Source: Pseudopontixanthobacter vadosimaris
GTDB lineage: Bacteria; Pseudomonadota; Alphaproteobacteria; Sphingomonadales; Sphingomonadaceae
DNA: 64,000 bases
Assembly (NCBI RefSeq): GCF_012979275.1
Contig: NZ_JABASZ010000032.1
Coordinates: forward strand, 158,428 to 222,427
Reading direction: 5' to 3'
The number at the start of each line of letters is the position of its first letter. The stretch's first letter is position 1. This document shows positions 60,980 to 64,000 of this stretch, in pieces. The position numbers were made by a program, and so were the translations under genes. The notes under the pieces were generated by a model that ran no database searches, was not told the DNA's origin, and worked only from the letters and a program-made list of their open reading frames with translations.

Positions 60980-63567
60980 CCGGGGCCGAGACCACCGACC
61001 TTGGCAATTGCGACCGGGAACCTATCCACAAGCTGGGCATGATCCAGGATTTCGGCGCGCTGATCGCGGTGAATGCCGATCTCATCATCGTGCACCGGTC
61101 GCGCAATCTGGACGAGATACTCGGCCGGAAGACGGATGCCGCTGCGGGGGGCAAGCTGGACGGCGTCTTTCCCTCGGCGGCGATCCGCCAGCTTCAGGAA
61201 CGGATGCGAGGCGATGGCGATGCCCGCCTGTCGGAAAGGCTGTTCGCCATCGATCTCGGCGCATCGCGGCACTTGTTCGATGTCGCTCTGCATCATTCGG
61301 GCGAACTCTACCTGATCGAGTTCGAACCGCATGATGCCGATGCCTTCGCGGCGCAGCTGAGCACCCTGCAGCCGGTCATGGCCAATCTGGAGCGTGCCGG
61401 CGATGTGTCCGACCTCTGCCGCCGGGCGGCGGTGCAGGTCAAGGCGATGCTCGGCTTCGACCGGGTGATGGTTTACAGATTTCACGAGGATCAAAGCGGC
61501 GAGGTGATCGCCGAGGCGCGCGAGCCGCATCTCGGGAGCTTCCTTGACCTGCGCTATCCCAAATCGGACATTCCCTCGCAGGCGCGGGCGCTGTACGTCC
61601 GCAACCCGTTTCGCATCATCAGCGACGTGAACGCGCCGCCCGTGCCGATCGTGCCGGAAACCTCCCTGTCGGGCGAGGCGCTGGACCTCAGCGACAGCGT
61701 GCTGCGCGCCGTTTCGCCCATTCACATCGAATATCTGAAGAACATGGGTGTGGGCGCCTCGCTGTCCATTTCCATCGTAATCGACGGCAAGTTGTGGGGC
61801 CTGTTCGCTTGCCATCATTATTCCGCGCGCACCCTGCCTTTCTCCCTGCGGACCGTGGCGGAACTGTTTTCGGACGTGTTCTCCCTGCTGCTGGAACGCT
61901 CGCTGGGGCGGGAAAGCGCGGCGCGGGCCGTGCGCGGTCGCGAGTTGCACAACCGGCTGATGGCGCGGATGGCCGGCGGCACCGGCCTGGCGGAGAATCT
62001 CGAGACCATAGAAGCGGTCATCGGCGACGTGATCCCCCATTCCGGGTCGAGCGCCTATATCGAAGGGGAATACAGGTCGCGGGGCAGGGCCCCGAGCGAG
62101 GAAGAATTCCTTGCCATCGCGCCGGCCCTGAATTCCGCCGCGACCAGCAGGATCTTCGCCCATGACGAACTCGGCGCGATCGTTCCTGCGGCGCTGGCCT
62201 TTGCCGACCGGGCAGTCGGCGCGCTGGTCATCCCTGTCTCGCGCCGCCCGCGCGATTATTTCATCCTGTGGCGGCAGGAATTGCCGCAAGTGGTGAAATG
62301 GGCCGGCGAACCCGAAAAGGCGATCGAATATGGCCCCAACGGCCCCCGCCTGACCCCGCGCAAGAGCTTCGCAGCATGGCAGGAATCGGTGAAGGGCCGC
62401 AGCGCTGCCTGGAGCGAGGACGAGATCGGCATTGCCGAAAGCCTGCGGGTGACGCTGATCGAGGTGATCCTGCGCCTGACCGACCAGGCGATGCGGGAAC
62501 GCGCCAGCGCCCAGCAGCAGCAGGAACTGCTGATCGCGGAACTCAACCACCGGGTCCGCAACATCCTGAACCTGATTCGCGGGCTGATCACGCAATCGCA
62601 GGGCGACGCGGTGGATGTGGAAAGTTTTTCGCGCATCGTGGGCGGGCGCATTTCCGCCCTCGCCTCCGCGCATGACCAGATCACCAAGGAAAACTGGTCG
62701 CCAGCTTCGGTCAGCCAGCTGATCCTCAACGAAGCGCGTGCCTATCTGAACGATGGCAACGAGGATCGGCTGCAGATCGTCGGCGATGATGTCCTGATCG
62801 CGCCCGCGGCCTTCACCGTCCTGGCACTGGTCTTCCATGAGATGATAACCAATTCGGTTAAATATGGCAGCCTGTGCGACAGTTCGGGAACCCTGACGGT
62901 GACGCTGGAACGGGGCCGTGACAGCGATCTTCATATCCATTGGCGCGAAAAGGGCGGTCCGCCCGTCAAGGCACCGACCCGGCGCGGCTTCGGCACCACG
63001 ATCATCCGCCGCTCCATCCCGCATGAACTGGGCGGCGAAGCCGAAATCTTCTACAGGCTCGGCGGCGTGGAGGCCCAATTCGTCATTCCCGCAGCCTATG
63101 TCAGCGTCCGTCCGCCAGCGATCGCGGCGGGCGGGGCGGAAGATGCCGCCGGTCGCAGCGACGACCGTGATGGGGACGGTCAGGGGGCGCCCGGCCGTTC
63201 TTCCGGACCTGCCGTTCCAAACCACGTCCTGCTGGTGGAGGACAACATGATCATCGCGCTCGACACGGAGGACAGCCTGCGCCAGATCGGCGTCGCCGTG
63301 GTCAATGTCGCCGGCAGCGTAGGAAGTGCGATGGCGGTGATCGAGAAGGACGCGCCCGACATGGCGATCCTGGATTACAATCTGGGGTCGGAAACCAGCG
63401 ATGCCGTGGCCGATGCGCTGCGAAGCAGGGGCATCCCGTTCTTTCTGGCGACAGGCTATGGCGACATGGGCGAACGGATGGAGGCCAGCGGCGCGGCGGG
63501 CGTTCTGAAGAAACCTTATGACCTGGACGACATCGCCTCGGCACTGGAGCAGATGGCCGCCGCCTGA
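60946..63567 (+). CDS. bphP: Bacteriophytochrome HWE histidine kinase with C-terminal receiver
   Basis: This is an 873-residue red/far-red photoreceptor. The biliverdin-binding Cys22 lies in GNCDREPIHKLGMIQDFGAL. The GAF domain has DLRYPKSDIPSQARALYVRN and AVSPIHIEYLKNMGVGASL; the PHY tongue has PRKSF near residue 470. The kinase is of the HWE/HisKA_2 class: ELNHRVRNILNLI (phospho-accepting His near 534), EMITNSVKYG N-box and HIHWRE. A response-regulator receiver begins near residue 760 (LLVEDNMIIALD) with the phospho-acceptor Asp in AILDYNLG (about 810). ATG 60946 is given; GTG 60976 in a GTGA overlap with bphO is equally likely. The architecture resembles Agrobacterium AtBphP2 and hints at links to the general stress response. 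Confidence 0.94.
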   Translation: MGEADAGDRRVTGAETTDLGNCDREPIHKLGMIQDFGALIAVNADLIIVHRSRNLDEILGRKTDAAAGGKLDGVFPSAAIRQLQERMRGDGDARLSERLFAIDLGASRHLFDVALHHSGELYLIEFEPHDADAFAAQLSTLQPVMANLERAGDVSDLCRRAAVQVKAMLGFDRVMVYRFHEDQSGEVIAEAREPHLGSFLDLRYPKSDIPSQARALYVRNPFRIISDVNAPPVPIVPETSLSGEALDLSDSVLRAVSPIHIEYLKNMGVGASLSISIVIDGKLWGLFACHHYSARTLPFSLRTVAELFSDVFSLLLERSLGRESAARAVRGRELHNRLMARMAGGTGLAENLETIEAVIGDVIPHSGSSAYIEGEYRSRGRAPSEEEFLAIAPALNSAATSRIFAHDELGAIVPAALAFADRAVGALVIPVSRRPRDYFILWRQELPQVVKWAGEPEKAIEYGPNGPRLTPRKSFAAWQESVKGRSAAWSEDEIGIAESLRVTLIEVILRLTDQAMRERASAQQQQELLIAELNHRVRNILNLIRGLITQSQGDAVDVESFSRIVGGRISALASAHDQITKENWSPASVSQLILNEARAYLNDGNEDRLQIVGDDVLIAPAAFTVLALVFHEMITNSVKYGSLCDSSGTLTVTLERGRDSDLHIHWREKGGPPVKAPTRRGFGTTIIRRSIPHELGGEAEIFYRLGGVEAQFVIPAAYVSVRPPAIAAGGAEDAAGRSDDRDGDGQGAPGRSSGPAVPNHVLLVEDNMIIALDTEDSLRQIGVAVVNVAGSVGSAMAVIEKDAPDMAILDYNLGSETSDAVADALRSRGIPFFLATGYGDMGERMEASGAAGVLKKPYDLDDIASALEQMAAA

Positions 63568-63583
63568 CGTGAGGCCTGAAATA

Positions 63584-63619
63584 GGGGCCGGAGACGGGGC
63601 CGGAGACCGGGCCGGAGAT
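63584..63619. repeat. Three tandem 12-base repeats
   Basis: GGGGCCGGAGAC occurs twice exactly (63584-63595, 63596-63607) and a third time with two changes (63608-63619), in the gap between the convergent bphP and TonB-like genes. It is probably slippage-derived and has no obvious function. Confidence 0.7.
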
Positions 63620-63646
63620 GGGGTTCAAACCAGCGCCGAAGCGGCC

Positions 63647-64000
63647 TCAGTAAAAATCCTGCCGCCAGCCATAGACGGCCGGCACCGCCTCGCCCGCAGC
63701 ATTCATTGCCGGTTCGAAGCGGAAGCGTTCCACCACCAGGCGGCAGGTGGTCTGATCCGCCTGCGGATCGGGGCTGGGTTTCAGCACCCGGCAATCCCGC
63801 GCGCGGCCGTCCACGCCGACCGTCACTGCCACCGTCACCGATTGCCCCCGGCGAATTGCGCGCCCGCCCGGCGGCACGGGGAAATCCGCGGCGGAGCGGA
63901 TATCGCCCGCAATCTTGCGCGCGGGCCGGGCAATGGCATTGCCGGTGCCGCCGCCCCCTCCCCCGGCCCCGCCCTGCCCGCTGCCGGTGCCTGAGCCGCT
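63647..64000 (-). CDS. TonB C-terminal domain protein (5' end beyond window edge)
   Basis: The frame on the minus strand enters from the right edge, so the start and membrane anchor are not seen. The visible 117 residues begin with a Gly/Thr/Ser-rich linker (GQGGAGGGGGGTGNA), then a TonB C-terminal domain: FPVPPGGRAIRRGQSVTVAV, VGVDGRARDCRVLKPSPDPQ and CRLVVERFRFEPAMNAAGEA, ending in YGWRQDFY. TonB-type proteins carry inner-membrane energy to outer-membrane receptors; the poly-glycine linker instead of the Pro-rich rod is seen in several TonB-like proteins of sphingomonads. Two Cys in the domain could form a disulfide. Confidence 0.82.
   Translation of the reverse strand, partial: SGSGTGSGQGGAGGGGGGTGNAIARPARKIAGDIRSAADFPVPPGGRAIRRGQSVTVAVTVGVDGRARDCRVLKPSPDPQADQTTCRLVVERFRFEPAMNAAGEAVPAVYGWRQDFY

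Noticed and set aside
60841..63225. Long minus-strand frame opposite bphP
   Set aside because: It is an antisense shadow of the phytochrome; there is no recognisable motif and the plus-strand frame is fully explained.
63584..63619. CRISPR-like repeats
   Set aside because: Units are 12 bases, directly adjacent with no spacers, and no cas genes are present.

Overview
The window is high-GC, densely packed chromosomal DNA from an alphaproteobacterium. It is most likely a member of the Sphingomonadales close to Erythrobacter/Altererythrobacter. This is inferred from the protein families seen together: NDUFA12, DUF2155 and DUF192 beside recX, a bacteriophytochrome with a HWE-type kinase, a TonB-dependent receptor, a large amidohydrolase fused to a beta-propeller, and a DUF6065 protein. 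No database search was possible, so names rest on recognised motifs, length and gene order. Both window edges cut a gene: a radical-SAM protein on the left and a TonB-like protein on the right.

Layout. 1-5.6 kb: a radical-SAM enzyme, a flavin disulfide-reductase homologue, an extended SDR, two small glycosyl/nucleotidyl-transferase-like proteins of the rSAM-associated type, and a sterol-desaturase-family membrane protein. 5.6-16.7 kb: a PD40/amidohydrolase exported protein, a flavin reductase, and a tamA-tamB-lipoprotein operon joined by one-base TGATG overlaps. 16.8-25.5 kb: a YihY-type membrane protein and an acyl-CoA catabolism block (hydratase/3-hydroxyacyl-CoA dehydrogenase, serine esterase, acyl-CoA synthetase, paired acyl-CoA dehydrogenases). 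25.7-29.7 kb: an MscS-type channel and a fused MFS/spermidine-synthase protein.

29.7-38.5 kb is the most remarkable region. It is a collapsed flagellar locus. An Mfd-type translocase and a FliA-type sigma factor precede an flhA that has lost its whole membrane half. That remnant is fused to an internal piece of flgF, which abuts the 3' third of fliR. After it come apparently intact flhB, fliD and fliS. The only flagellar genes kept whole are those at the two ends of a former larger cluster.

38.5-43.6 kb: a TonB-dependent receptor, divergent from a Baeyer-Villiger-type monooxygenase, a CinA/MoaB-like protein and a small pseudouridine synthase. 43.6-50.8 kb is the tRNA-Trp / secE / nusG / rplK / rplA information-processing cluster, read on the minus strand. 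It is interrupted by plus-strand insertions: an alanine/sodium symporter between tRNA-Trp and secE, and between nusG and rplK a DUF6065 protein, a small membrane protein and a low-GC patch. The patch holds what looks like the tail of a Shedu/DUF4263 nuclease and a frameshifted gene with a HEPN-like RNxxxH motif, suggesting a decayed defence island.

50.9-64 kb: aat, DUF2155, NDUFA12, DUF192, recX, a fatty-acyl-AMP-ligase-like enzyme, a DUF389 membrane protein, a tightly coupled telA / XpaC-like / PHA-system operon, a DUF2721 protein, and a heme oxygenase-bacteriophytochrome pair (biliverdin synthesis plus red/far-red sensor kinase with a C-terminal receiver). No rRNA, CRISPR array, insertion sequence, integrase or replication origin was seen.
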